NCBI RefSeq assembly: GCF_018603435.1
Contig: NZ_CP075682.1
Coordinates: 310,001 to 374,000, forward strand
Reading direction: 5' to 3'
Source of the DNA: Chryseobacterium sp. ZHDP1
GTDB lineage: Bacteria; Bacteroidota; Bacteroidia; Flavobacteriales; Weeksellaceae
Length of the DNA stretch: 64,000 bases
The position numbers and the translations under genes were made by a program. The notes under the pieces are model-generated. The model had not been told where the DNA came from, did no database searches, and saw only the letters and a list, made by a program, of their open reading frames with translations. Positions 1-10,156 of this stretch are shown here, in pieces. Within the stretch, counting starts at the first letter, position 1. Every line of letters begins with the position of its first letter.

Positions 1-1226
1 AGCTTTTGGTTATTGATGAGGAGAAAGATGTTTTATTGAATTCCAAACAGTTGGTTTTTAATATTTTAAGCTATAAATCTCACAGGAATAATATTTCTGA
101 ACTCATCAACGACAGTACAAGGCTGATTTCGCATCTGATCACGAATCACACTGCTGAAACAGGAACCCATTACATTACTTCAAGTCGGAAAGAGTACATG
201 ACGATGTTCTACAAAGCGAGTGGAGGAGGAATTATTGTAGGTGCATTGTGCGTACTGAAAATGCTGTACGGATACATTCCCGGAAGCGATTTTTCCCATG
301 CCTTTTTGTATTCCATGAATTATGCGATGGGGTTTGTGATGATTTATCTCATGGGTTTCACTTTAGCAACAAAACAGCCAGCCATGACGGCGGCAACAAT
401 GACGAAAGTGCTTGCTGAAGAAGGAAATATCAAAAGCAGCAGTACAGAGTTTGCCCATTTGGTTTCCAAATTATTCAGAAGCCAGTTTATTGCTTTTGTC
501 GGAAATGTTTTGCTTTCCTTTCCTGTTGCTTTGCTGATTATTTACGGACTTGATGTATTTTTCTCACAAAATTTAGCCATAGAAAGATCAGATAAATTGC
601 TGAAAGATTTAGATCCCTTTAAATCCAAAGCCATTCTTCATGCGTGTATTGCCGGATTTTATCTTTTTATTTCAGGGATTATTTCAGGAAATATCGGAAA
701 CAACTCGGTATTTTATCAGATTCCGGAAAGAATTGCTAAAAATATTTCCATCAGCCGATTGTTCGGTAAAAATTTCGCTAAAGGATTATCCAAATATTAC
801 GCTAAAAACTGGCCCGGAATTGTATCCAACTTCTGGTTTGGTGTATTTCTTGGGGCAACAGCTCCGGTAGGATTATTCCTGGGACTGGATCTTGATATTC
901 GCCACATTACTTTTGCGGCAGGAAATTTAGCTTTGGGATTGTACGGCAAAGATTTCACAATTGATTCTTATACCTTTTTCATTTCTCTGATAACGGTTTT
1001 CCTGATCGGGTTTTTCAATTTTCTGGTAAGTTTCAGTCTGTCTATGTTTCTGGCTTTCAGATCCAGAAAACTGAATTTCGGACAGGTAGGAGAACTGTAC
1101 AAAGGAATTTTCAGGTATTTTTTAAAGCACCCGCTGAAATTTTTCCTTCCGATACGATCCGGTCTTGATAAAAGAGCAGACGAACTGATGAGTAGTACAA
1201 AAACGGCAAAATCTGAAGAAGAGTAA
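1..1226 (+). CDS. Site-specific recombinase family membrane protein (COG4389-like), 5' end outside window
   Basis: The reading frame is open to the left edge, so this is the C-terminal part (about 400 residues) of a longer protein; the TTG at 6 is only the first possible start inside the window. Several hydrophobic segments are visible (around residues 73-92, 103-121, 164-186, 212-232, 272-298 and 322-352), followed by a basic, charged tail. The pattern matches the Gcr/COG4389 'site-specific recombinase' family of integral membrane proteins, usually near 650-700 residues. The recombinase name is historical; no catalytic motif of a known recombinase is visible and membrane function is more plausible. 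It converges with the DUF721 gene, the two stop codons being only a few bases apart. Confidence 0.7.
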   Translation, partial: LLVIDEEKDVLLNSKQLVFNILSYKSHRNNISELINDSTRLISHLITNHTAETGTHYITSSRKEYMTMFYKASGGGIIVGALCVLKMLYGYIPGSDFSHAFLYSMNYAMGFVMIYLMGFTLATKQPAMTAATMTKVLAEEGNIKSSSTEFAHLVSKLFRSQFIAFVGNVLLSFPVALLIIYGLDVFFSQNLAIERSDKLLKDLDPFKSKAILHACIAGFYLFISGIISGNIGNNSVFYQIPERIAKNISISRLFGKNFAKGLSKYYAKNWPGIVSNFWFGVFLGATAPVGLFLGLDLDIRHITFAAGNLALGLYGKDFTIDSYTFFISLITVFLIGFFNFLVSFSLSMFLAFRSRKLNFGQVGELYKGIFRYFLKHPLKFFLPIRSGLDKRADELMSSTKTAKSEEE

Positions 1227-1230
1227 AATT

Positions 1231-1524
1231 TTACAATATCTGAAGATCATCAAACTTCTCCACACCGAATTTATCCTGAAATTTTCTCAGGAAAAAGCTT
1301 TTACGCATCTGGAAATCATGCTTCAAAAGCGGCGAGTTTATTTTTATAAAAACGCATTTGTTTTCAATATTTACACTCTGTATTTCGTTGAAAAGGCTTT
1401 CATCAAGATAATCCGAAAGAAAATCTTTAATCTCAAAAGCTAAAAGTTTATGCTCAAAACCATGAATTTTGGCAAAAGATTTTACAAGTTCTGAGGACTG
1501 GAATTCACGTTTTTTCTTCTTCAT
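1231..1524 (-). CDS. DUF721 (DciA-like) protein
   Basis: A 97-residue protein with a very basic N-terminus followed by a small alpha/beta fold typical of DUF721. Members related to DciA are replicative-helicase loaders in many bacteria, and a DUF721 gene next to recF is a recurring arrangement; that context supports the family call more than any single motif. The start codon overlaps the stop codon of the upstream lipoprotein gene by one base (TAATG), so translation is probably coupled. It is the last gene of the minus-strand recF operon. A replication role is inferred from the family, not visible here. Confidence 0.75.
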   Translation of the reverse strand: MKKKKREFQSSELVKSFAKIHGFEHKLLAFEIKDFLSDYLDESLFNEIQSVNIENKCVFIKINSPLLKHDFQMRKSFFLRKFQDKFGVEKFDDLQIL

Positions 1525-2180
1525 TATTTACTGATGTATTGTGTTTGCAAACCTTTGCTTTGGAAAAATTTTTCTAATTCAGGATATATAAATTCACAGG
1601 CTTTTTTCCAGTTGAAAAATTTTGAAGGATAGCTTTCTACATTTCCGCACTCAAAGCAAATTTCAATTATTTCGAATATTCTGTCGTTTTCATCATAAAA
1701 AACAATGGCATTTCTTGGGAAAAAGCATCCTGACTGAGAAAACATGGTGATAACATGTTTATTACAGGTATTAAAAATAATATGACTGAGTTTTGATATT
1801 TCTTCTAAATTCAGAGTTTTAGATTCTTCAATTTCTTTTTCAGATTGATTTTCTATAATCTCTCTAAAATCTATGGACTTGGGAAGATTATAAAATTCGT
1901 TCAATTTTACAGAATCTTCTTTTGTTTTTGGCGGCGGTGGAGGTGGTATATAGCCTGAACTCTTTTTAAAATTTAAGTTATAAGAAACGATTTTGATTTT
2001 ACTTGCTTTATTAAAAGGATAGTTTTTTATTCTCTGACCGAATGAAACCGGCTGATAATTTTTATTGATTTCACCTTCTGAAAAAGCATAATCATCAGGC
2101 AAGTCTTTCGCATTTTTCTTCTTTTGACCTGAATGAAAACAAGAACAAAAAGCAAAGAATAAAAACAGTATATTTTTCAT
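1524..2180 (-). CDS. Hypothetical lipoprotein
   Basis: A 218-residue protein starting with a short hydrophobic leader and cysteines at about positions 12 and 14, giving a plausible lipoprotein signal. A run of six prolines lies near residue 80, and a CFEC motif near residue 170 could bind metal or form a disulfide. I do not recognise a family. It sits 3 bases after recF and overlaps the DUF721 start by one base, so it is co-transcribed with a DNA-repair gene although its own role is probably in the envelope. Its presence between recF and the DUF721 gene looks like an insertion into a conserved neighbourhood. Confidence 0.6.
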   Translation of the reverse strand: MKNILFLFFAFCSCFHSGQKKKNAKDLPDDYAFSEGEINKNYQPVSFGQRIKNYPFNKASKIKIVSYNLNFKKSSGYIPPPPPPKTKEDSVKLNEFYNLPKSIDFREIIENQSEKEIEESKTLNLEEISKLSHIIFNTCNKHVITMFSQSGCFFPRNAIVFYDENDRIFEIIEICFECGNVESYPSKFFNWKKACEFIYPELEKFFQSKGLQTQYISK

Positions 2181-2183
2181 GGC

Positions 2184-3263
2184 TTAAATCTCAAAAATGA
2201 TACTTTCTTCATTAATCTTCTTCACCACACTTTCCGTGCGTTCACGATGTGTATCCGTAATAAAAATCTGTCCGAAATTCTCCTGATTCACCAGTTCTAT
2301 CAATTGAGAAACACGGCTGTCGTCCAGTTTATCAAAAATATCATCCAGCAAAAGAATAGGCGTTTTCTTTGTTAACTCTTTTATCAGGCTCATTTGTGCC
2401 AGTTTCAAAGAGATTAAGAAGGATTTCTGCTGTCCCTGAGAACCTATTTTCTTAATTAAAACGGAATCCATTTCAAAAAGAAGATCATCCTTGTGAATTC
2501 CTTTCGAAGTATAAGTCAGCATTCGGTCTCTTTCCAGACTTTCCTTTAGCAGATTTTCAAAGGAATTTTCAAGCAAATGAGACTCATAAAGCACAGAAAC
2601 CGTTTCCTTTCCTCCGGAAATAATCCTGTAAAAATTCTGAACAATCGGATTTAACTTTTCAACGAATGTTTTTCTTTTAGTAAAGATTTTGGTTCCGAAT
2701 TTAATGATCGGATCATCATAGATTTCCAGCGAATCTTTATCCCAAACCCTATTTTTGGAGAAATATTTTAGCAAAGCATTTCTCTGCTGAATCGTTTTCT
2801 GGTACTGAATTAAATCAAAAAGATACTCAGAATCCGTTTGTGAGATCATCGAATCCAGAAATTTTCTTCTGCTTTCTCCCGAATCCGAAATTAAATTTGA
2901 ATCGTACGGCGAAATCATCACACTGGGTAAATAGCCGATGTGATCCGCCATTCTGTCGTAGCTCTTATCGTTTTTCTTAATGACTTTTTTTGCTTCTTTA
3001 GGCTGAAGTACTTTGATGTTATCCTCACTGTCATCATTCTGAATTTCAGCATCTATCGTGAAGAAATCTTCGTCATTTTTAATATTGTTGAGATCTGTAT
3101 TTCCCAAAAAACTTTTGCCTACGGAAAGATAATGAAGCGCATCCAGAATATTGGTTTTTCCCACGCCGTTATTCCCTACAAAGCAGTTGATTTGCGGAGA
3201 AAATTCGAATTTTTTCTCGGTGTGGTTCTTAAAATTGTACAGGGAAAGCTTCTTGATAATCAT
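2184..3263 (-). CDS. recF: DNA replication/repair protein RecF
   Basis: A 359-residue SMC/ABC-type ATPase that, with RecO and RecR, loads RecA on gapped DNA. The Walker A motif GNNGVGKT is at residues 30-37 after the typical start with LSLYNFKNH. The ABC signature region appears as GSQGQQKSF in the C-terminal third, followed by the Walker B stretch PILLLDDIFDKLD and a D-loop. Length is normal for RecF. The gene is second in a tight minus-strand operon (3 bases after the upstream membrane protein gene and 3 bases before the lipoprotein gene). Confidence 0.95.
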   Translation of the reverse strand: MIIKKLSLYNFKNHTEKKFEFSPQINCFVGNNGVGKTNILDALHYLSVGKSFLGNTDLNNIKNDEDFFTIDAEIQNDDSEDNIKVLQPKEAKKVIKKNDKSYDRMADHIGYLPSVMISPYDSNLISDSGESRRKFLDSMISQTDSEYLFDLIQYQKTIQQRNALLKYFSKNRVWDKDSLEIYDDPIIKFGTKIFTKRKTFVEKLNPIVQNFYRIISGGKETVSVLYESHLLENSFENLLKESLERDRMLTYTSKGIHKDDLLFEMDSVLIKKIGSQGQQKSFLISLKLAQMSLIKELTKKTPILLLDDIFDKLDDSRVSQLIELVNQENFGQIFITDTHRERTESVVKKINEESIIFEI

Positions 3264-3266
3264 TCG

Positions 3267-4022
3267 TCAAAAATACTTCATTATTCCTAAAAATAAAAAG
3301 GGAAGTGCCGAACAAGTTTCTACCCCGAAGGAAAAATACACATCATCTCTTTCATTTTCAGAGAAATAGATGAAAATATGCGTAATGATGCTTGAAAGAA
3401 AAAAAGCAAGAGCATAATTGAATTCAAGATAAAAAACAGACAGAATATTGCTGATAAAAATAAGCAGATAAGCCAGATATTTCGTATTCTGAATGCCGAT
3501 CATCGTGGGAAACGTTTTCACGGTATCTACATTCATGTCCCGAATGTCGAAAGGTAAAACCAAAGCCGTAATGAAGAAAAAACTGATCAGAAAGATGGGA
3601 ATACTGAATTCCGGAAGGCTAAGCCAGCAATTCATCAGTCCCCAGACCAATCCTACATAAAATACCTTCAGCAGAGGAATTTTCCTGATATAAACATCGA
3701 GAAAAAAGCTGTTGTACAGTAAACCTAAAACAACGATGACAAACCATTTCATCAACCGTACTTCATTATGGTTATGAATAATTAAAAAAGCACAGATAAT
3801 TCCCGCAAAAGCATTGACAATTAAAATTTTAAAGAAATGCTTTGTTTTCTGGTATTTGGTATACAGATAACCGCTGAAATACGTTATGAAAAGAAGGAAA
3901 ACCGTCGGATAGCGGAACGTATTTTGCTCCAGCATGAAAAATACTGCAAAAAGAGTTCCCGTTAAGGATACGTAAAACTGACTATCTATAACGGATTTTT
4001 TCAGTACTTTTAAGAAATTCAT
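3267..4022 (-). CDS. UbiA-superfamily-like integral membrane protein
   Basis: A 251-residue protein with about eight hydrophobic segments and almost no soluble domain. The stretch FDIRDMNVD near residues 160-170 resembles the second aspartate-rich motif of UbiA/MenA prenyltransferases (DxRDxxxD). The first motif of that family, NDxxDxxxD, is not visible: the matching loop reads YTKYQKTKHFF. It may therefore be a divergent or non-catalytic relative. It is first in the recF operon and divergent from the alpha-2-macroglobulin gene with 18 bases between start codons, so both promoters must overlap the neighbouring gene or be very compact. Confidence 0.6.
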   Translation of the reverse strand: MNFLKVLKKSVIDSQFYVSLTGTLFAVFFMLEQNTFRYPTVFLLFITYFSGYLYTKYQKTKHFFKILIVNAFAGIICAFLIIHNHNEVRLMKWFVIVVLGLLYNSFFLDVYIRKIPLLKVFYVGLVWGLMNCWLSLPEFSIPIFLISFFFITALVLPFDIRDMNVDTVKTFPTMIGIQNTKYLAYLLIFISNILSVFYLEFNYALAFFLSSIITHIFIYFSENERDDVYFSFGVETCSALPFLFLGIMKYF

Positions 4023-4040
4023 TTATCAAAAATAACATAT

Positions 4041-7000
4041 ATGAAAAGATTTTCCAAGATTTTTATGCTTTTGCTTCTCCTGCTGAATTTTTCGGAGATT
4101 TTTGCCCAGAAATATTATGAAGAGCAATGGAAAAAAATATCAGCAAATTCCCAGAAAGGAGCGTATAAATCTAATCTTCCCATCATTTCAGAAATACAGA
4201 AACAGGCGATGAAAGATAACAATACTTTACAGCTTATCCAGTCTTTAAAGGCAGAATTCAGTATCGTAAACCAAACACAGGACGATGAAAAGAACGATTC
4301 CGTAAGCAGGCTTTTCAAAAAACTGAGTGATGTAAAAAAACAACTGAAAGACGATGACAGGATATTATTTGAAGTTCTGCTGAACGGTTTTTTCCTCGAT
4401 TATTACAACCAACATTCTTGGGAGATCGAACAGCGTACCAATATCAATTCTCAGGATCTCTCGCAGATCGAGACATGGAGCAAGCTTGATTTTAAAAATT
4501 ATCTGAATAAAAAATATCAGGAACTTGATCTGCAAAAAGATAAAATGAGAAAAATTTCTCTTATAAAATATGAGAAAGCTTTTTCATACAACGATTATAT
4601 TTCCTATTTCCCGACTTTATGGGATTGGTATTCGACCAAAAAGATCGAATTTCTTTCTGATAATGGTCTCTTTACCAAAAATGAACTTACGGAAAATCAA
4701 ATAAAGATTAACACGATCTATGATGATCTGATAGCGCAGAATTTGGGCAATCCCAAATTGTATTTCATGCATAAAAAATTGCAGGCCAACTGTAATCTCA
4801 CACTGTGTAAAGATCGTCCGACTCAGCTTCAAAACCTTTTGAAAACGGAAACGGAAGGCGATTATAAAGTTCTGATCATGGAAGATATAATGGAACAGTT
4901 GCTTTCCCAAAAAAAGGAAAAAGAAGCTCTTGCAATTGCGGATCAAGCAAAAAAGCAGTATCCCAAATCTCCTTTTATTGATAATATTAAAAATAAAGAA
5001 AATCAGATCTTAAATCCGTTTCTGAATATTAAATATGAACAGCAGACCCAAAGCAATAAGCCGATTCATTTTGTAGCAGAATATAAAAATGTTTCCACCT
5101 TTTCAATTAATATTTATGAAGTAAAAGAGGATCTCACTACTTTTTTGCAGTACGCCAAAAGCTCGTATTCTACTAAATTTAATAAGATTAAAAAAAATCT
5201 GGTTAGGAAAGAAGCGTACAAACTGGATGATCCGAAAGATTTTAAGAATCATAAAACGTCCTTAGAAATACAATCTCTTCCGCCGGGAATTTATCTTGCC
5301 GAATACAACGTTGCCGGAATCAGCGACAATGAAGCCGAAGCGGAAAAAGACTTTTATTTTCTGGTTTCGGATAACAGAATTATTTATCAGTCAAAAACAG
5401 ACAGAGATCAGTTATCCAATCAATTAAAATTAGTGAGCAGTGAAAACGGACAACCCGTAATTAACGAAAATCTTACGTTTTATGAATTTGTTTCCAATAA
5501 TAATTTAACCAAAATAAATGGTAAAACTGATAATAATGGTATTTTCAGATTTCCTGCAACAAAAAACAATGATTATTACAGAACATTCCTGATCCGACAG
5601 CCAAAAACCAATGATGTTCAGATCATGGAAGTCTATGGAGAAAGGGGCTACAATAATGATCAGAATACGGAAACAATACGCAGTAAGGCGCAGATTTTCA
5701 CAGATAGGGCAATTTACAGACCGGGACAGACGGTTTATTTTAAAGTCATTAATACACAGCGTGATAAAGATATAGAATCTGTAGTGGCCGGATTAAAACA
5801 GAAAATTACATTAACCGACACCAACGGACAGGAAGTTTCTTCGCAGACATTTACCACCAATGAATTCGGTTCTTATCACGGAAGTTTTGTGCTTCCGAAA
5901 GGGAAACTAAACGGAACTTTTTATATGAGAACGGATGGAAATGACGGGTATAAAAATTTCAGAGTGGAGGAATATAAAAGACCGAAATTTGAAGTGACGC
6001 TCGATCCTGTAAAAGACGAATACAAATACGGACAAACGATAGAACTGAAAGGAAAAGCCATGATGTTTTCCGGAGTTGCTTTAAGCAATACAACCGTTAA
6101 TTATGAAATTAAAAAACGAAATATCCGCGGGAGATATTTTTCATGGTATCCGCAAAATGATGATGATAATGAAAACTCAGTTTTAGGAGAAGCAAAAACC
6201 AATGAAAAAGGAGAATTTATCATTAAAATTGATCCTGAAAAAGACGAAAATGTAGAAGGAATTCAGATTGATAATTATGAAATTAGTGCCTCTGTAACTG
6301 ATATTAACGGTGAGACACAGACTGCAGATACCCAGTTGAAAGTGGCTTCCGTTTCTCATTATATTCAGGCTGATGAAATAAAGAATGTTTTTTCTGATGA
6401 AAATGTAAAACTGAATGTTGAAACAAAAAATTACAACGAACAGCTTCTTAAAAAATCGTATCAGGTAAAATTATCAAAACTGGTTTCTCCGGACACAATT
6501 TTCAGACAGAATTTCAAATCGGAAGTTCAGGATTTACCAAAATTATCAAAAGAAGAATTCATCAGCAGATTTCCGCATGATTTTTACGATAAAAATGATG
6601 AACCTAAAAACCGGAAATCAACCGTAATTCTTGAGAAAACACAGCAACCAATAACTAACGACCAACAATCATCAACCAATCTGGACTTAGGAAAGCTGGA
6701 AGCCGGAGATTATCAGTTGGAACTGTATAATATTGAAGGAAAAGACACGATAAAAACGCTGCAGAATTTCAGTGTTTGGGATAAAAAATTGCTTAAACCT
6801 GATCAAAAAACTTTCCTGACGGTTGTACAGTCCAAAAAAGAACTGAAAAGAGGAGAAAAAGCTGCATTTACGGTTTATTCTTCGGTTCCGAACGCTCTTC
6901 TGAATATTTTTGTACAGAATGGTTCAGGAAAAACGGTTTCTGAGGTTCTGCCTTTCAAAAACGGAATGCTGGAATATACTGCAGCTATTCCAAAAGATAG

Positions 7001-9977
7001 AGATATACGAATTTTGAATGTACAGTTTCAGGTAGTTGCCTTTAATGACGTTCAGACAGAATCTGTAAATCTGGATATAGATGATACCGATAAGTCTTTA
7101 ACGATTGAAACCCTTACTTTCAGAGATAAAATTCAGCCGAATTCAAAAGAAAAATGGTCTGTAAAAATTTCAGGAAATGAGAAAGAGAAAATCAACGCCG
7201 AAGTTTTAGCGAATATGTATGATATGTCTTTGGATAAATTTACTGTTAATCGATATGAATGGTACACTTTGTATGCATCGTTTATAAGTACAGTATCATA
7301 CGATATAAGAGATTATCTGCGACAAAAATATTACCAGAAAAGTATTCAATATTTCAAGGAAAATAATATAGAGGTTCCTCAATTTAATTGGTTCGATAGA
7401 AGCTTTATATATTCTTTACAAGGTGCGGTTGCAGGAATATCTGTGCAAAATAAAGTTTTTTCAGAGCCAGCTAGAGCTCCTAAATCTGAAATGTCTCCAA
7501 GAATGAAATTATCAAGTGTAAGAATGGATGATGCGGCAATTGATATTCTTAATTCAGGAAGACAACTTACAGAGCAGGAAAAGAAAGAATATTATGATGG
7601 AACCGATGGAGATGGTATAATGGATAAAGATGATAAACCTTTGGAAAATATTCCCGTGCGCCAAAACCTAAACGAAACCGCATTTTTCTACCCGGATCTG
7701 AGAACCGATTCCGAAGGCAATGTAAGCTTCGAATTTACTTCTCCTGAAGCACTGACAAAATGGAAGCTGATGTTTTTGGCACATACGAAAGACGCAAAAG
7801 CAGGAACACTGGAAAAAGAAGTCGTAACGCAGAAAGAATTTTCGGTAACGCCAAACTACCCAAGATTTTTGAGAGAAGGGGATGAACTGAATTTCCAGTC
7901 CAAACTATCTAACCTAACGAGCAAAAAACTAAATGGTTCGGCTCAATTGCAGATTCTGGATGCGTTCACCAATGAAGATATTTCGTCTCAGTTTGGGTTA
8001 AATTCTGGCATTCAGAACTTTGATCTGAATGAAAACGGAAACTCAGCCTTGACATGGAAAATAAAAGTTCCGGAGAATGTTTCATCCATTATTTTAAAAG
8101 TGGTGGCAAAAGCAGGACAATATTCCGATGGAGAACAGAAAGCCATCGCGGTTCTACCCAACAGAATGCTCGTAACCGATGCGGTTCCGGTTTTTGTAAA
8201 AGAAGGTGAAACCAAAACATTTGAACTGGAAAACCTTAAAAATGCGACTTCAAGCACGATTTCCAATGTCTCCAATACACTGGAACTCACGACCAACCCA
8301 ATCTGGGAAATCATGTTTGCGCTTCCGAGCCTGAAAAATGACCAGAACAATTCAGCGGATGTGATCTTTAACAAATGGTTTGCCGATGTTTTGGCATCAG
8401 AAATCTTTAAAGCCAATCCGAAGCTGAAAACCGTTTTCGAAGAATATCAGAATAAAGGATTATTGAATTCCAGTCTTGAAAAAAATCAGGAACTGAAACA
8501 GTTGTTACTGGAAGAAACACCGTGGGTTCTGGAAAGTAAAAATGAAGAAGAACAGATGTCGAAACTGGCTTTGCTGTTCGATGTCAATTCAATGAAAAAT
8601 TCAATTCATCAGGATTGGGAAGATTTAGAGAGACTGCAGAATCCGGATGGAGGATTTTCGTGGTATAAAGGTTATCCGAGTTCATATTCCACATCATTGT
8701 ACATTCTTAAAAATTTAGGAAAAATCAATGTCTGGCTGAAAGATAACGTAAAAGATTACCAAAGTTCAGAACAGAATGAAATGGTTTCCAACCTGATCAA
8801 ATACGTAGACAATGAAATTGAAAAATACACTTCGACTTCGCTCAGTGCGGGAAAAGAAAATGTAATCAATAACTGGACTTTAGACTATCTCGACACGCGA
8901 AATTACTGGGAAAAACAATATCCGTTAAAAGGAAAAGGAGCTACTTTAAAATCTTTGGTAAAACAGAAAGTAAAAACGATGAAAATTACAGATTTTACCT
9001 TCTTCGGACTGCATCGTGCCGCTTTACTGATGAATGATTATGGTTTAAAAGAGGTTTCAGATAAATTATTAAATTATTTAAAAGAAACTTCCGTAGATTC
9101 AAAAACGCAGGGCGTGTACTGGAAACAGAATCTTGATGACTGGGGCTGGTTCAGCTCGAAAGTGGTGAATCATGCAGGAGCATTGGAAGTATTTAACAGA
9201 TTAAAAACCAACGATCAGAAGTTCATTGAAGACATGAAAATCTGGCTGATCACGCAGAAGGAAGTGAATTCATGGGGAAACTCAAGAGGAACTTCGGAAG
9301 TTATTTTTACGATTTTAAATTCAGGAAAATCATGGACGACTGCGGAAAGTGATAAAGCAACGATTGTTTGGGGCGGAAAAGAGCTTCAGCCGCAAACTGA
9401 AGCGACAGGTTATGTAAAATCTACCGTGAAATCGGATGTTTTAGATAAGAATTTAGCCACCGTTACCGTCACAAAACCGGGAGCAGGAATTGTTCAGGGA
9501 GGTTTATTCTGGCAGTATTACGAAGATCTGGATAAAATTAAATCTTCCGAAAATCATATTTCGGTTACCAAAGAATTATACAAAAAAATCAAAACCGTGA
9601 ATGGGGAAGAATTGCAGGAAATCACTTTTGAAACTCCATTGAAAGTAGGCGATAAAGTGACGGTACGAATGATTTTAAACACGGATCGACCGATGGAATT
9701 CATTCACATCAAAGACATGAGAGCTGCAGGATTTGAGCCTTTGGACGTCCTTTCAGGGTATCAGTGGAAAAATGGTTTGGGCTATTATCAGTCGACCAAA
9801 GATGCTTCCACTAATTTCTATATTGAACAGATGCCGAAAGGAAAATATGTTTTTGAGTATGATTACGTTGCCAATGCATCCGGAAGATTCTCGAACGGAA
9901 TTACCACGATCCAGAATTATTACGCACCGCAGATGAATGCGCATACGAAAGGAAGTAATGTGATGATTTCGGAATGA
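4041..9977 (+). CDS. Alpha-2-macroglobulin family protein, thioester motif absent
   Basis: A 1978-residue secreted protein. Residues 1-22 are a Sec signal peptide ending FAQ. The MG2-like region is recognisable near residue 550 (DRAIYRPGQTVYFKV), the A2M domain signature near 1235 (SPEALTKWKLMFLAHT) and the terpenoid-cyclase-like thioester domain near 1420-1750 (NPDGGFSWYKGYPSS). The family's thioester sequence CxEQ is missing: the expected position reads ALPSLKNDQNNSAD with no cysteine, so covalent protease trapping is unlikely. Near residue 1185 there is a Ca-binding-like loop DGTDGDGIMDKDD of thrombospondin type 3 style. Bacterial relatives guard the periplasm against proteases. No penicillin-binding protein 1C gene is adjacent, unlike in proteobacteria. 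Confidence 0.9.
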   Translation: MKRFSKIFMLLLLLLNFSEIFAQKYYEEQWKKISANSQKGAYKSNLPIISEIQKQAMKDNNTLQLIQSLKAEFSIVNQTQDDEKNDSVSRLFKKLSDVKKQLKDDDRILFEVLLNGFFLDYYNQHSWEIEQRTNINSQDLSQIETWSKLDFKNYLNKKYQELDLQKDKMRKISLIKYEKAFSYNDYISYFPTLWDWYSTKKIEFLSDNGLFTKNELTENQIKINTIYDDLIAQNLGNPKLYFMHKKLQANCNLTLCKDRPTQLQNLLKTETEGDYKVLIMEDIMEQLLSQKKEKEALAIADQAKKQYPKSPFIDNIKNKENQILNPFLNIKYEQQTQSNKPIHFVAEYKNVSTFSINIYEVKEDLTTFLQYAKSSYSTKFNKIKKNLVRKEAYKLDDPKDFKNHKTSLEIQSLPPGIYLAEYNVAGISDNEAEAEKDFYFLVSDNRIIYQSKTDRDQLSNQLKLVSSENGQPVINENLTFYEFVSNNNLTKINGKTDNNGIFRFPATKNNDYYRTFLIRQPKTNDVQIMEVYGERGYNNDQNTETIRSKAQIFTDRAIYRPGQTVYFKVINTQRDKDIESVVAGLKQKITLTDTNGQEVSSQTFTTNEFGSYHGSFVLPKGKLNGTFYMRTDGNDGYKNFRVEEYKRPKFEVTLDPVKDEYKYGQTIELKGKAMMFSGVALSNTTVNYEIKKRNIRGRYFSWYPQNDDDNENSVLGEAKTNEKGEFIIKIDPEKDENVEGIQIDNYEISASVTDINGETQTADTQLKVASVSHYIQADEIKNVFSDENVKLNVETKNYNEQLLKKSYQVKLSKLVSPDTIFRQNFKSEVQDLPKLSKEEFISRFPHDFYDKNDEPKNRKSTVILEKTQQPITNDQQSSTNLDLGKLEAGDYQLELYNIEGKDTIKTLQNFSVWDKKLLKPDQKTFLTVVQSKKELKRGEKAAFTVYSSVPNALLNIFVQNGSGKTVSEVLPFKNGMLEYTAAIPKDRDIRILNVQFQVVAFNDVQTESVNLDIDDTDKSLTIETLTFRDKIQPNSKEKWSVKISGNEKEKINAEVLANMYDMSLDKFTVNRYEWYTLYASFISTVSYDIRDYLRQKYYQKSIQYFKENNIEVPQFNWFDRSFIYSLQGAVAGISVQNKVFSEPARAPKSEMSPRMKLSSVRMDDAAIDILNSGRQLTEQEKKEYYDGTDGDGIMDKDDKPLENIPVRQNLNETAFFYPDLRTDSEGNVSFEFTSPEALTKWKLMFLAHTKDAKAGTLEKEVVTQKEFSVTPNYPRFLREGDELNFQSKLSNLTSKKLNGSAQLQILDAFTNEDISSQFGLNSGIQNFDLNENGNSALTWKIKVPENVSSIILKVVAKAGQYSDGEQKAIAVLPNRMLVTDAVPVFVKEGETKTFELENLKNATSSTISNVSNTLELTTNPIWEIMFALPSLKNDQNNSADVIFNKWFADVLASEIFKANPKLKTVFEEYQNKGLLNSSLEKNQELKQLLLEETPWVLESKNEEEQMSKLALLFDVNSMKNSIHQDWEDLERLQNPDGGFSWYKGYPSSYSTSLYILKNLGKINVWLKDNVKDYQSSEQNEMVSNLIKYVDNEIEKYTSTSLSAGKENVINNWTLDYLDTRNYWEKQYPLKGKGATLKSLVKQKVKTMKITDFTFFGLHRAALLMNDYGLKEVSDKLLNYLKETSVDSKTQGVYWKQNLDDWGWFSSKVVNHAGALEVFNRLKTNDQKFIEDMKIWLITQKEVNSWGNSRGTSEVIFTILNSGKSWTTAESDKATIVWGGKELQPQTEATGYVKSTVKSDVLDKNLATVTVTKPGAGIVQGGLFWQYYEDLDKIKSSENHISVTKELYKKIKTVNGEELQEITFETPLKVGDKVTVRMILNTDRPMEFIHIKDMRAAGFEPLDVLSGYQWKNGLGYYQSTKDASTNFYIEQMPKGKYVFEYDYVANASGRFSNGITTIQNYYAPQMNAHTKGSNVMISE

Positions 9978-10141
9978 TTTGTTTACAAATGATAAAACGG
10001 TAAAAAAGATATTTTAAAAAATCATAAAAGATAACGCGATAATTAGAATATCTTAAGTTTTCAAAAAGAATAAAATTTCAATTTTAAGATTTGGAAAATA
10101 TAAAAATTAAAATACAGCTTCATAAAAATTGGATACATGAT

Positions 10142-10151
10142 AAAGGAGGAG
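10142..10151 (+). promoter_or_regulatory. Strong Shine-Dalgarno sequence
   Basis: AAAGGAGGAG ends 5 bases before the ATG at 10157. Bacteroidota rarely use such sites, so it decides the start of the pentapeptide-repeat gene if real. The alternative TTG start at 10091 would place these bases inside the coding sequence as DKGGEQ. Confidence 0.5.
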
Positions 10152-10156
10152 AGCAG

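Noticed and set aside
8012..8416. A 134-codon open frame antisense to the alpha-2-macroglobulin gene
   Set aside because: Fully contained in a strongly supported gene; serine/phenylalanine-rich composition is typical of an antisense shadow.
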